Positions 7,140 through 15,619 are shown, counted from the first letter of the stretch. The stretch is DNA of 64,000 nucleotides from Acidovorax sp. 106 (GCF_003663825.1 NZ_RCCC01000001.1:2984501-3048500); one strand, 5' to 3'. The notes: a model not told the origin generated them from the sequence alone. A program made the numbers and translations.

Positions 7140-9341
7140 TCAGAAGAAGTACGTTAGGCCCACGCTGAAGTTGCGCGGCAGCGACGGCGAGACCACGTTG
7201 GCATTGATCGCGCCGTCGTAGTACGCCTTGTCGAACAGGTTCTTCACGCCCGCCGTGATGCGGTAGTTCTCGCCCACGTAGCTGACGGACACATCGGCCA
7301 CAAAGTACGACGGCAGCGTGAACGGGTACGAGCCGATCTGCTCGCTCACATACCGCCCGCCCATGCCCAGCGTCACGCGTGGGTACTGCGGTAGTTTGTA
7401 GGTGGCCCAGCCGGTGAGCGTGTGGCGCGGCGTGAGGTTCAGCGGGCTGCCCACAAGGGCGGCGTTGGTGTCGCGTGTGACCTTGGTCTGCGTGTAGGTG
7501 TAGGCGCTGGTCAGCTTCCAGCCGTTCTTCAGGTCGGCGCCCAGTTCGGCCTCCAGGCCGCGCGAGCGCTGCTGGCCCGTGGCCACGCTGAAGCCGGTGT
7601 TCATTGGGTCGGCCGTGGTCACGTTGTTGCGCACCAGGTCAAACACGGCGAGCGCGCCGGTGAGCTGGCCACCGGGTGCCTCGTACTTCACGCCCGCTTC
7701 CCATTGCTTGCCTGTCTCTGGCACAAAGGGCGTGCCGCCAAACGTCAGGCCCGATACCGGCAGGAACGATTCGCCATAGCTGCCATAGGCAGACCAGCCA
7801 GGCTTGAACTCGTACACCAGCCCAGCCGACAGCGTGGTGGCGCTGTCCTTCTGGCGCGTTTGCTTTTTCGCAAGCCTGTCGTCGATATCGTTGGTAGACC
7901 AATCGCGGCGCAGGCCCACCAGGGCCGTCCAGCCCTGGCCGAACTTGATCTGGTCTTGCGCGTACAGGCCCATCACGTTGAGCTTTTCGGGGGCATCGCT
8001 GGTGAAGTTGGTGGGGCAGGTAGCGGCCACGTCGTAGACTGGGTTGAACAGGTCGAGCGCACCAATGGTGCAGCGGCGCTGCGCTTGGTAGGAGTGGCCG
8101 GATCGCACGTCCAGCCCCGTCACCAGCTGGTGCTTTACGCCCAGCGCGTCAAAGCGCGACAGCAGCGAGGTGTCGGTAGCCAGCAGGTCGTAGTCCAGGT
8201 ACTGGCGCGTTGCCTGGCGGTTTTGCAGCCGCTGGTTGGCCTGCAGCGCCAGGTTCGAGACAAAGTTGCCCGTGCCTTTCTCGCTTTCGTAGCGCACGTT
8301 TTGGCGAAAGGTCATGGCGTCCGACAGCCTGTGCTCCAGCGCATAGCCCACGGTTTTGCTCTCCACGTCGTACCCGCCAAAGCTCGGGTCGCCCGTGAAC
8401 AGGGTGCGTGACAGGGTGCCATTGCGGTTGGGCAGCACCGTGCCGTAGGGCGAGATGCCCTGCTGGCGCATCCACTGGCTTTGGCTGTAGGTGGCAAACA
8501 GCACGAGGTCGGTCTGCGCGCCCAGGTCGACGGAGAGCGACGGCGCAAACCACCGGTCCTTGCGGTAGACGAACTGCGTGGGGTCGTCGGCATTCGAGAC
8601 TTGCGCATTGATGCGCAGCGCCGTCTTGCCCGATTCAGACAGCGGCCGGTTGATGTCGGCCTGCAGCGTGCGCTGGCCAAAGCTGCCCACCTCCATGCCC
8701 ACTTCGCTCAGTGCCTCCTTCTTGGGCCGCTTGCTCACCGCATTGACGATGCCGCCGGGCTGCACCTGCCCATACAGCACGGAGGCCGAACCTTTGAGAA
8801 CTTCAAAGCGCTCGTACCCATACGGCTGCAACTTGGCCCACATGCCCGGGCTTTGCACCAGGCCATCGACCAGGATGGATTCGGTGGAGCGAAAGCCCCG
8901 GATGTTCAGGTCATCAAACCCCCGGCGCCCAAAGTTGACGGGGCTCACCCCCGCCACGGTTTGCAGCGCCTGCTGCACATTGGTGACCTGGCGCGACTCC
9001 ATCTGCTCGCGCGTGACCACGCTGACCGACTGCGGCGTTTCCAGCCGCCGCATCGGCGCTTTGCTGGCCGTTTGCGCCTCTACGGGCGCAAAGCCCATGT
9101 CTTTTTCGGTGCTGGCGTTGATGCGGACTTCTTGGAGTTGTGGGGCCGTGGCGGTAGGGGTTGCCGCAGCGGAGTCGGCGGCCGGTGCATCGGCCTGCTG
9201 CGCCATGGCGGCTTGGGCGAGGCACAGTGCCAGTGGTGTCAGGGCGAAGAGGGTGGCCCGGCGGGCCGACGGACGTGAGGACGAACGAAGACGGGCGAGC
9301 GAAGAACGCGGCGACACCGCACGTGAGGGCTGAGAAGACAT
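7140..9341 (-). CDS. TonB-dependent siderophore receptor
   Basis: This 733-residue outer-membrane receptor has a long signal peptide ending near AQAAMAQ (residue 48). A plug domain carries SVSVVTREQM, NIRGF, ILVDGL and the LKGSASVLYG / QPGGIVN motifs of siderophore receptors. A 22-stranded barrel follows and ends in an aromatic residue (NFSVGLTYFF). The mature N-terminus (LQEVRINAS) resembles a TonB-box region, and there is no extended signalling domain. This is the FhuE/FoxA/FpvA-like TIGR01783 type; the ligand cannot be read, but ferric hydroxamates are common. It is the first gene of a four-gene operon with a Fur box upstream. Confidence 0.95.
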   Translation of the reverse strand: MSSQPSRAVSPRSSLARLRSSSRPSARRATLFALTPLALCLAQAAMAQQADAPAADSAAATPTATAPQLQEVRINASTEKDMGFAPVEAQTASKAPMRRLETPQSVSVVTREQMESRQVTNVQQALQTVAGVSPVNFGRRGFDDLNIRGFRSTESILVDGLVQSPGMWAKLQPYGYERFEVLKGSASVLYGQVQPGGIVNAVSKRPKKEALSEVGMEVGSFGQRTLQADINRPLSESGKTALRINAQVSNADDPTQFVYRKDRWFAPSLSVDLGAQTDLVLFATYSQSQWMRQQGISPYGTVLPNRNGTLSRTLFTGDPSFGGYDVESKTVGYALEHRLSDAMTFRQNVRYESEKGTGNFVSNLALQANQRLQNRQATRQYLDYDLLATDTSLLSRFDALGVKHQLVTGLDVRSGHSYQAQRRCTIGALDLFNPVYDVAATCPTNFTSDAPEKLNVMGLYAQDQIKFGQGWTALVGLRRDWSTNDIDDRLAKKQTRQKDSATTLSAGLVYEFKPGWSAYGSYGESFLPVSGLTFGGTPFVPETGKQWEAGVKYEAPGGQLTGALAVFDLVRNNVTTADPMNTGFSVATGQQRSRGLEAELGADLKNGWKLTSAYTYTQTKVTRDTNAALVGSPLNLTPRHTLTGWATYKLPQYPRVTLGMGGRYVSEQIGSYPFTLPSYFVADVSVSYVGENYRITAGVKNLFDKAYYDGAINANVVSPSLPRNFSVGLTYFF

Positions 9342-9433
9342 GGGAGTCCCGGTGGAAAGAGAGGCGGACGAACGCTGAGGGCGCTGGCTCGCGTGACTTT
9401 TCGGGACGCTGGCTGGCTGTGTAGAAGTATTTT

Positions 9434-9452
9434 AATGCGAATAGTTCTTGTT
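9434..9452 (-). promoter_or_regulatory. Candidate Fur box upstream of the siderophore receptor
   Basis: The 19-bp sequence AATGCGAATAGTTCTTGTT matches the betaproteobacterial Fur box pattern AATGCNAAT-N-ATTNTNATT, with half-sites in dyad symmetry around position 9443. It lies 92 bp upstream of the receptor start in an AT-rich stretch suitable for a promoter. Fur with iron would repress the receptor, PepSY and downstream genes. Confidence 0.72.
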
Positions 9453-9602
9453 AGTTTTTTCTGTGGAATGATGCAATCCGAATCTGAGTAGGGCGAGTCT
9501 TCATGTTTCCAGGATGAGTTCAGTTTGGTTCCTGCGGGGCCTAGCGACCTCGAAAGATTTCCCAAATTCTGCGGGATACATTACGGCAACAAGGGAGATC
9601 AA

Positions 9603-10325
9603 ATGACAACCAAAAAAGTAGCAGTGAAAGCTGCCAAAAAACGCACACCTGCGAGGCGAAGTCGCCGCACGTATTCAGACATCTTTCTTGACAAGTTGAA
9701 GGCGTTGTCGGGTGACCCACCAACTCTTGTGAACAACCGTGCCTTGCGGGAAGAACTCAATTGGGACCCAGATCGCTACAGCAGAATCAAAGATCAGCTT
9801 TTATCAGAAGGTCTAATCATTTCAAGCCGAGGGGGCCCTGGTGGTTCCGTCAGCCCGGTTGCTACTAACGGGCAAGCGTTGAAAGTGTTTCTCTCCTATT
9901 CCCATGTAGACACATCACTTAAGGACGAGCTTCTTAAGCACCTCAAGCCGCTGGAGCGGATGAAGCTCATCACAAGTTGGAATGATCGGAAACTTGTCCC
10001 GGGCGACCTTTGGGGTGATGAGATAAGCCGAAATTTGGAAGAAGCTGATCTCGTTTTGCTTTTGGTAAGCATCGATTTCATCAATTCAAAATACTGCTAC
10101 GACATTGAGCTGGATCGTGCGCTTGAACGTCATTCAGAGGGCAAGTGCAAAGTCATACCCATTATTCTTCGAGGCTGTCTTTGGCAGCACACACCTTTTG
10201 CAAAGCTCCAGGCCTTACCGCGCGATGCGCAGCCAGCCCGGACTTGGCCCGATCTTGATGCGGCGATGTCCAACATCGCTGACGGTATTCGCGTACTCGC
10301 AGAACAAACACTTTCCAGTAGATAG
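9603..10325 (+). CDS. Winged-helix plus TIR-domain protein, candidate antiphage NADase
   Basis: The chosen ATG (9603-9605) follows an AGGGAGAT ribosome site and gives 240 residues. Residues 1-22 are a Lys/Arg/Ala-rich basic tail. Residues 23-85 look like a winged-helix domain (YSDIFLDKLKAL, then RIKDQLLSEGLI and a GGPGGS wing). Residues 93-235 form a TIR domain: KVFLSYSHVD (strand A), the SWNDRKLVPGDLW box and LVLLLVSIDFI. The motif SKYCYDIEL carries the Glu (E169) expected to be catalytic in TIR NADases. Base composition is clearly more AT-rich than its neighbours, suggesting transfer. Bacterial TIR proteins often act in antiphage immunity by cleaving NAD; that role here is inference. It converges on the Fic gene, with 41 bp between stops. 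Confidence 0.88.
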   Translation: MTTKKVAVKAAKKRTPARRSRRTYSDIFLDKLKALSGDPPTLVNNRALREELNWDPDRYSRIKDQLLSEGLIISSRGGPGGSVSPVATNGQALKVFLSYSHVDTSLKDELLKHLKPLERMKLITSWNDRKLVPGDLWGDEISRNLEEADLVLLLVSIDFINSKYCYDIELDRALERHSEGKCKVIPIILRGCLWQHTPFAKLQALPRDAQPARTWPDLDAAMSNIADGIRVLAEQTLSSR

Positions 10326-10366
10326 CTCAAGCATCGATATGAAAGCTTTCCATCGAAAGGGTGGTT

Positions 10367-11806
10367 TCAATCGGCAAGCGGCTGGATTTGCACCTCCCGT
10401 CGATTCCGCCCCTCCCACTCCCCAAACTCCAACGGCCGAATCCCAAACCGCACGGCGTTCCCTGCATGCAGCGCGCCAAACTCGGTCAGCGTTAGCTGCA
10501 CAAAATGCGTGTGGTCGGCCATCGCTACGGACGCAGGCATCCTGCGCTTCACCGCCTCCTCGGTAGGCGCCTCCCCCTGCCGCACGATGGCCCCAATCAC
10601 CTCGACCAGCGCCTGCCGGTGCTGCAGCCGAAAAATGTCCGGCGGCACCAGGTTCTGCTTCACTGCCACGTACTGTTGGCATGACCGCTCGTACGCCCAC
10701 ACGAACACATCGCGCAGCAGGTCCACGCGGTTGAGTTCGTACACGCCCAGCATGCCGTCCACATACGCTTGCTGCGGCACGTCGATGAACGACAGCGGGC
10801 ACAGGTTGTGGCGAATGAACGGGATGTTGGCGGCCAGGCGCGACACCCGTTTGTTCACGTCCTCAAACGGCTGCAGATAGGGCAGGTGCACCATCAAAAA
10901 GAAGGCTTGCTCGAACGGGTCGGTTATTTCTGCGGCCATCTGGGTGACGATGCTGAACAGTTCTTCAAGCCGCTGGGGTAGGGCGATGGGCAGGTAGACG
11001 CTGCCGCCAATCTCCACGGCGCGGCGGCGGATGCGGCCCACGGCGGCGGGGTCGGCCATCAGGCCATCGGACAAGAAGGCGTGCAGTGCGATCAGCGTTT
11101 CGGTGTTTACCCGGGCGTTTTCGGGGTTGAGCACCAGGTATTCGATGGCCTGCTTGTGGTTCAGGATCATCTGGGTTTCCAGCGCGTTTTTGCCTTCGGC
11201 GGCCTGGCCGAATTCGATCAGGCGTTCAGTGTCGAGGCGGCTGTAGGTGTTGCCTTCGAGGTGGGACGAGGCCCAGGACAGGTCAATGAGCAGGCGGTTG
11301 AGGATGTCTTTGGCGAAGGTGCCTGCGGGCGTTTGATCGGCGGGGGATCGGCCCAGCCCATGCAGTTGCTCGCGCAGGTCTGGCGGCAGGTAGGCCGTGT
11401 CGTTGGGGTGGTACTGCGACAAAAAATCCAGCTGGTAGCCCACCGGTTTGCGCAGGTGGCGGGGCTGGGAGATGGCGGCGCGGATTTCTGCGCCTTCTGT
11501 AGAGGTGGGGACGTAGTCGGCGGTGATGGGGGCGGCAGTGGCCCATGCTGCGGGCAGCGTAGCTTCGGCAGCCGGTTGCTGTGGATGGCTTGGATTGCTG
11601 GGGTGGTAGCGCGTGGCCCGACCCTCGCCGCGCACCGTGATGCGTCCTTGCTCTACCAGCCGCGCCAGGCGGCGCTGCAGGGTGCGGCGCTCGTGGGTGC
11701 CGCCTAGCTGCTGCAGAAGGGCGTCGCTGCTGATCCCGGCGGAGCCTGTGTTGTGAATCAACACTGCGAGCTGGTCCAGTTCTTGGGCAAGGGTAGGGCG
11801 GGGCAT
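10367..11806 (-). CDS. Fic-family protein with N-terminal HTH and a substituted catalytic motif
   Basis: The 479-residue protein starts at the ATG at 11804-11806. Residues 5-70 form a winged helix-turn-helix (SSDALLQQLGG, RRTLQRRLARLVEQGRI). Residue 180 onwards carries SSHLEGN, the (S/T)xxxE(G/N) inhibitory motif of self-inhibited Fic proteins. The Fic core follows, with the active-site loop QPFEDVNKRVSR at residues 312-323. The canonical loop is HPFxDGNGRxxR, so the catalytic His is Gln312 and both glycines are replaced, while Asn318, Arg320 and Arg323 remain. Classical AMP transfer is therefore doubtful. The HTH domain and three palindromes just upstream suggest autoregulation. It is not known whether the Gln is specific to this copy or typical of a subfamily. 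Confidence 0.9.
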   Translation of the reverse strand: MPRPTLAQELDQLAVLIHNTGSAGISSDALLQQLGGTHERRTLQRRLARLVEQGRITVRGEGRATRYHPSNPSHPQQPAAEATLPAAWATAAPITADYVPTSTEGAEIRAAISQPRHLRKPVGYQLDFLSQYHPNDTAYLPPDLREQLHGLGRSPADQTPAGTFAKDILNRLLIDLSWASSHLEGNTYSRLDTERLIEFGQAAEGKNALETQMILNHKQAIEYLVLNPENARVNTETLIALHAFLSDGLMADPAAVGRIRRRAVEIGGSVYLPIALPQRLEELFSIVTQMAAEITDPFEQAFFLMVHLPYLQPFEDVNKRVSRLAANIPFIRHNLCPLSFIDVPQQAYVDGMLGVYELNRVDLLRDVFVWAYERSCQQYVAVKQNLVPPDIFRLQHRQALVEVIGAIVRQGEAPTEEAVKRRMPASVAMADHTHFVQLTLTEFGALHAGNAVRFGIRPLEFGEWEGRNRREVQIQPLAD

Positions 11807-11821
11807 GGCAGGGGCTCCTCG

Positions 11822-11906
11822 TGTCGCAAGCGCAAATTGCGACAGAGTTTTGTCGCGAAAGCAGTTTACGCGACAAAAATCTGTCGCGAAAGCGGTTTGC
11901 GCGTCA
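11822..11906 (-). promoter_or_regulatory. Three TGTCGC palindromes upstream of the Fic gene, candidate operators
   Basis: Three consecutive dyads with TGTCGC half-sites precede the Fic start. The first, at 11822-11844, has TGTCGCAA facing TTGCGACA. The second, at 11848-11878, has TTTTGTCGCG facing CGCGACAAAA. The third, at 11882-11906, is imperfect, with TGTCGCG facing CGCGTCA. They begin 16 bp upstream of the ATG and probably overlap the promoter. The likely ligand is the HTH domain of the Fic protein itself. Confidence 0.7.
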
Positions 11907-11977
11907 TGGCGTGGCGGTGCTCAATGCCAAGCTCCTTGTTTTTCGTTCCATCCGTTTGGGGTGGGGTTTTTATAGAT

Positions 11978-12033
11978 GCTATGAAAAATATAGCTATTTG
12001 CGCAGGATGGACAACCGCTACGGCCTGTTTTTA
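11978..12033 (+). repeat. Dispersed AGCGCTT-type repeat, copy B (degenerate, enters a gene)
   Basis: The start GATGCTATGAAAAATATAGC and the end CTACGGCCTGTTTTTA match the outer parts of the repeat family, while the central dyad is eroded. Its right part encodes the last residues (DKNRP) and the stop codon of the CPA2 antiporter on the minus strand. Confidence 0.6.
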
Positions 12034-13922
12034 TCCAGATCCCTGGTCTGTGCAGCCCCATTCCCGTCTTCGGCACCTTCCCCCCCGCCATACCCCGGAT
12101 ACTTCCCCGCAGCCTCCAGCCCCGCGCTCTCCTGCCGCTCTTTGGCCATTTGCTCGGCCAACTGGGCGCGGCCTTCGCGGGCCACGGCGATGTATTTGGC
12201 CTGGTCTTTGTGGTGCGGGTACATGCGGTCGGCCAGGGCGATGTTGTGTTTGCGGAAGCGGTCGGTGAAGGTGGTGGCCTCGGCGGACGAGAGGCCCATC
12301 AGCTCCAGCACGGTGTGGGCGCTTTTGAGGCTGGCCTCGAACAGCTCACGCTGCACCAGCGTCACGCCCAGGTCGCGCAGCTTGTTCCAGTGGCTGATGT
12401 CGCGCGCGCGGGCCACGATCTGCAGGTGCGGGAAGTGTTCGCGCGCCAGCTTGGCGATTTTGAGGGACTGCTCGGGGTCGTCCACCGCCACGACCAGGAT
12501 GCGGGCGCGCTCAGCCCCCGCAATGCGCAGCAGATCGAGCCGTGTGGCGTCGCCATAGAACACGCGGTAGCCAAAGGTGCGGGCCACCTCCAGCATGTCC
12601 ACGCTGTGGTCGAGCACGGTGGTGTGGATGCCCTCGGCCAACAGCACGCGCGAGACGATCTGCCCGTAGCGGCCGAAGCCCGCAATGATGATGGGCGCCT
12701 CTTGCGGCTCGGAGATTTCTTCGGCCTGGGGTTTGATCTTGAGGCGGGCGTAGCGGCGCAGCAGCACGCGGTCCAGCAGCACCAGCAGCAGCGGGCTGAT
12801 CAGCATCGACAACGCCACGGCGCCGATGAGCAGCGAGGCGGTTTCTGCCGGAAACACCTTGGCACCTGCGGCGGCCTGGAAGACCACAAACGCAAACTCG
12901 CCGCCTTGGGCCAGCAGCAGGGTGAACACGGGGCGCTCTTGGTAGGGGATGTTGACCAGCTTGGCCAGCGTGTAGATGACGATGGCTTTGGCCGCGAGGA
13001 AGCCGACCAGGATGGCCGCCATGAGGCCGGGTGAGCGCAGGATGACGCCAAAGTCGATGCTCATGCCCACGGCGATGAAGAACAGCCCGAGCAGCAGGCC
13101 CTTGAACGGCTCGATGTCGGCCTCCAGTTCGCGGCGGTATTCGCTGTCGGCCAGCAGCACACCGGCCAGAAAGGCCCCCAGCGCCATCGACAGGCCCACC
13201 AGCACCATCAGGTAGGCGATGCCCACCACCAGCAGCAGTGCGGCGGCGGTGAAGATTTCGGGGGTTTTGCTCTTCGCGATCCAGCGCAAGAGGGGGCGCA
13301 GAAGCAGACGCCCGCCCAGGATGATGGCGCCGATCACGCCGACGATCTTGAGGGCTTCGAGCGCCACATCAGTGGGCGTGTGGCCTGCGCCTTCGCCTGC
13401 CGCTGCGCCCAGGATGGGCAGCATCGCCAGGATGGGGATGGCCGCCACGTCTTGGAACAGCAGAATGGAAAACCCCGCTTGCCCGCTGCTGGTGCGCATG
13501 AGGTTGCGCTCGGCCAGCACCTGCAGCGCAATGGCGGTGGACGACAGGGCCAGCCCCAGCGCGCCCACCAGGCTGATGCGCCAGGGCAGCCCCGCCAGCC
13601 AGCCCAGTGCAAACAGCGCCGCCGCGCAGCCCAGCACCTGGGCGGTGCCGGTGCCAAAAATGGGGCGGCGCAGCGCCCACAGGCGGCTCGGTTGCAGCTC
13701 CAGCCCCACCAAAAAGAGCATGAGCACCACGCCAAACTCGGCAAAGTGCAGGATGTCTTGCACATTGCTCACCAGCCCCAGCCCCCAGGGGCCGATGGCA
13801 ATGCCCGCGGCCAGGTAGCCAATGATGGAGCCCAGGCCCAGCGCCTTGGCCAGGGGCACGGCGAGCACGGCGGCGCTCAGGTACAGAAAGCCGTAGGTGA
13901 GCCAGGTGGGTGCGTGTTCCAT
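12018..13922 (-). CDS. CPA2-family cation:proton antiporter, KefB/KefC-like
   Basis: This 634-residue inner-membrane protein has an N-terminal Na+/H+ exchanger domain of about 12 helices (residues 1-385). It contains GLELQPSRLW, SSTAIALQVLAER and the FQDVAAIPILAMLP motif with the exchange-site acidic residue. A cytoplasmic RCK_N/TrkA-N domain begins at about residue 408 (IIAGFGRYGQIVSRVL), with the GxGxxG-type nucleotide-binding loop. The tail of about 70 residues is charged. KefC-type members release K+ in exchange for protons during electrophile stress. No ancillary kefF/kefG gene is adjacent. The final five codons and stop lie inside a dispersed repeat, so the C-terminus was probably altered by insertion of that repeat. 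Confidence 0.92.
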   Translation of the reverse strand: MEHAPTWLTYGFLYLSAAVLAVPLAKALGLGSIIGYLAAGIAIGPWGLGLVSNVQDILHFAEFGVVLMLFLVGLELQPSRLWALRRPIFGTGTAQVLGCAAALFALGWLAGLPWRISLVGALGLALSSTAIALQVLAERNLMRTSSGQAGFSILLFQDVAAIPILAMLPILGAAAGEGAGHTPTDVALEALKIVGVIGAIILGGRLLLRPLLRWIAKSKTPEIFTAAALLLVVGIAYLMVLVGLSMALGAFLAGVLLADSEYRRELEADIEPFKGLLLGLFFIAVGMSIDFGVILRSPGLMAAILVGFLAAKAIVIYTLAKLVNIPYQERPVFTLLLAQGGEFAFVVFQAAAGAKVFPAETASLLIGAVALSMLISPLLLVLLDRVLLRRYARLKIKPQAEEISEPQEAPIIIAGFGRYGQIVSRVLLAEGIHTTVLDHSVDMLEVARTFGYRVFYGDATRLDLLRIAGAERARILVVAVDDPEQSLKIAKLAREHFPHLQIVARARDISHWNKLRDLGVTLVQRELFEASLKSAHTVLELMGLSSAEATTFTDRFRKHNIALADRMYPHHKDQAKYIAVAREGRAQLAEQMAKERQESAGLEAAGKYPGYGGGEGAEDGNGAAQTRDLDKNRP

Positions 13923-14008
13923 GGGGCGGGCGGTGGGGCTTTGGTGTGGTGAGAGGAAGAGGCGGGTGTTTGCAGAATTTTGGCACCTGCGGTGGGTGGT
14001 GATTTTCT

Positions 14009-14063
14009 GCTATTGATTCAGTAGCGTTTCGCGCTTTGCCGGCTTGCTGTAGGGCAGATTTTG
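14009..14063 (+). repeat. Dispersed AGCGCTT-type repeat, copy C
   Basis: This copy begins GCTATTGATTCAGTAGCG, has CGCGCTTTGCC in the middle and ends GCAGATTTT. It lies in the divergent gap between the CPA2 antiporter and the LysE exporter and so may overlap their promoters. Confidence 0.65.
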
Positions 14064-14131
14064 AGCCTGACCAAGGGCGCAAACTGGCGCTATGATGGCG
14101 CCCCTTCCTCCCCCTCATTGCGGTGCACCCC

Positions 14132-14770
14132 ATGGATTTGCAAACTTGGCTGGCTTTTTTTGCGGCGTCTTGTCTGATTGCGGTGTCGCCGGGCTCTGGT
14201 GCGGTGTTGTCGATGAGCCATGGCCTGTCGTTCGGCGTGCGCAAGACCAGCGCCACCATTTTGGGCCTGCAGTTGGGCTTGCTGCTGATTTTGCTGATCG
14301 CCGGGGCGGGCGTGGGCTCGCTGCTGCTGGCGTCTGAGGTGGCCTTCAGCGTGGTGAAGGTGGGCGGCGCCTGCTACCTGATCTGGGTGGGCCTGAGCCA
14401 GTGGCGCGCGGGCGACCGCTCGCCCATCCACGGCGACGAGGCCGCACCCGCAGGCCCCTGGACCAAGCGCTGCCTGACCGGCTTTTTGACCAACGCCACC
14501 AACCCCAAGGGCATCATCTTCATGGTGGCCGTGCTGCCCCAGTTCATGACCGACACGCGCCCGTTGTGGACGCAGCTGCTGGTGATGGCCGTGACCACCA
14601 TGGCCGTGGACGTGGTGGTGATGCACGGCTACGCTGCCGGGGCCAGCGCGCTGCGCCGCCTCATGCGCAGCGCCCGCGCCGTGCGTGTGCAAAATCGGGT
14701 GTTTGGCGGCCTGCTGATGGCTGTGGGCGCAGGGCTGTTCTTCGTCAAGCGCGGCGGGCAGCACGCCTGA
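14132..14770 (+). CDS. LysE/RhtB-family amino-acid exporter
   Basis: The 212-residue inner-membrane protein has the six-helix LysE/RhtB fold. The N-terminal helix (WLAFFAASCLIAVSPGSGAV) carries the family's SPGP-like turn, then GLQLGL, the motif YLIWVGLSQWR and the central GFLTNATNPKGIIFMVAVLPQF, which is diagnostic. Such proteins export amino acids or homoserine derivatives by proton exchange; the substrate is unknown. The ATG at 14132 is preferred over a GTG three codons upstream. It is a single gene, divergent from the antiporter, with a repeat copy in the gap. Confidence 0.92.
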   Translation: MDLQTWLAFFAASCLIAVSPGSGAVLSMSHGLSFGVRKTSATILGLQLGLLLILLIAGAGVGSLLLASEVAFSVVKVGGACYLIWVGLSQWRAGDRSPIHGDEAAPAGPWTKRCLTGFLTNATNPKGIIFMVAVLPQFMTDTRPLWTQLLVMAVTTMAVDVVVMHGYAAGASALRRLMRSARAVRVQNRVFGGLLMAVGAGLFFVKRGGQHA

Positions 14771-14812
14771 GGCCTGGGAGGCCCCTGTCATCAGTGGCTT
14801 GGGTGTACTTTT

Positions 14813-14867
14813 GCTATTGATTTGGTAGCTGCTAGCGCTTATCAATCAAGCGCTGGTATCGAATTTA
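14813..14867 (+). repeat. Dispersed AGCGCTT-type repeat, copy D (well conserved)
   Basis: This is one of the best copies. It begins GCTATTGATTTGGTAGCTGC, then the dyad TAGCGCTTATC facing AATCAAGCGCTGGTA, and ends GAATTTA. It lies between the LysE gene and the ParA gene, ending about 38 bp before the ParA start. Confidence 0.8.
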
Positions 14868-14904
14868 TCTGTTGTTTTGCGCGTCCCGTCACAAGGAGAT
14901 CGAT

Positions 14905-15525
14905 ATGCCAGTGGTTGTTGTTGCCAATCCCAAGGGCGGTGTGGGCAAGTCCACCCTCTCGACCAACGTGGCGGGTTACTACGCCAGCCGGGGGCACCCG
15001 GTCGTGCTGGGGGACATTGACCCGCAAAAATCTGGCCACCTGTGGCTGAGCCTGCGCCCCGCCAACGTGGCCGCCATTGGCCGCTGGGATACCGATGCCG
15101 ACGCCCTGGCCAAGCCGCCCAAGGGAGCTACCCATGCGGTGCTGGACACGCCAGCTGGCCTGCACGGCAGCGCCCTCAAAGACGTGCTGAAGATCGCTGA
15201 CAAGGTCATCGTGCCGCTGCAGCCCAGCATTTTTGACATCTACGCCACCCAGGCGTTTCTGGACAAGCTGCGCGAGCACCGCCATGCAGCGGGTGTGCAG
15301 GTGGGCATTGTGGGCATGCGGATTGACGAGCGCACCCGCTCGGCCGAGCAACTGCACCACTTTGTGGAGGGCCTGGGCCTGCCGGTGCTGGGCTATGTGC
15401 GCGACACCCAAAACTATGTGCATCTGGCCGCCCAGGGGCTGACGGTTTTTGACGTGGGCAGCACCACCCGTGTGGCGCGCGACCTGGAGCAGTGGCAGGG
15501 CATTTGCAGCTGGCTGGACGCCTGA
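14905..15525 (+). CDS. Orphan ParA/MinD-family ATPase
   Basis: The 206-residue protein starts at the ATG at 14905, eight codons into a run preceded by the ribosome site AAGGAGAT. It opens directly with the deviant Walker A motif KGGVGKST (residues 9-16), followed by the switch region GDIDPQKS and the Walker B-like DTPAGL. It is short, has no N-terminal HTH and no parB follows, so it is not a chromosomal segregation ParA. Such orphan ParA proteins position cargo such as chemoreceptor arrays, carboxysomes or pili. No cargo gene is adjacent here, and the next gene is a MaoC protein. Confidence 0.9.
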   Translation: MPVVVVANPKGGVGKSTLSTNVAGYYASRGHPVVLGDIDPQKSGHLWLSLRPANVAAIGRWDTDADALAKPPKGATHAVLDTPAGLHGSALKDVLKIADKVIVPLQPSIFDIYATQAFLDKLREHRHAAGVQVGIVGMRIDERTRSAEQLHHFVEGLGLPVLGYVRDTQNYVHLAAQGLTVFDVGSTTRVARDLEQWQGICSWLDA

Positions 15526-15619
15526 TGGAGGTTGGAGCGCTGAACAGGGGGCAGGCCAGCCCTGCATTCCTGTCGCGCGGCAGACAAGGGCTGTAGAAGG
15601 CCAGCGCTACATTGGGGCG

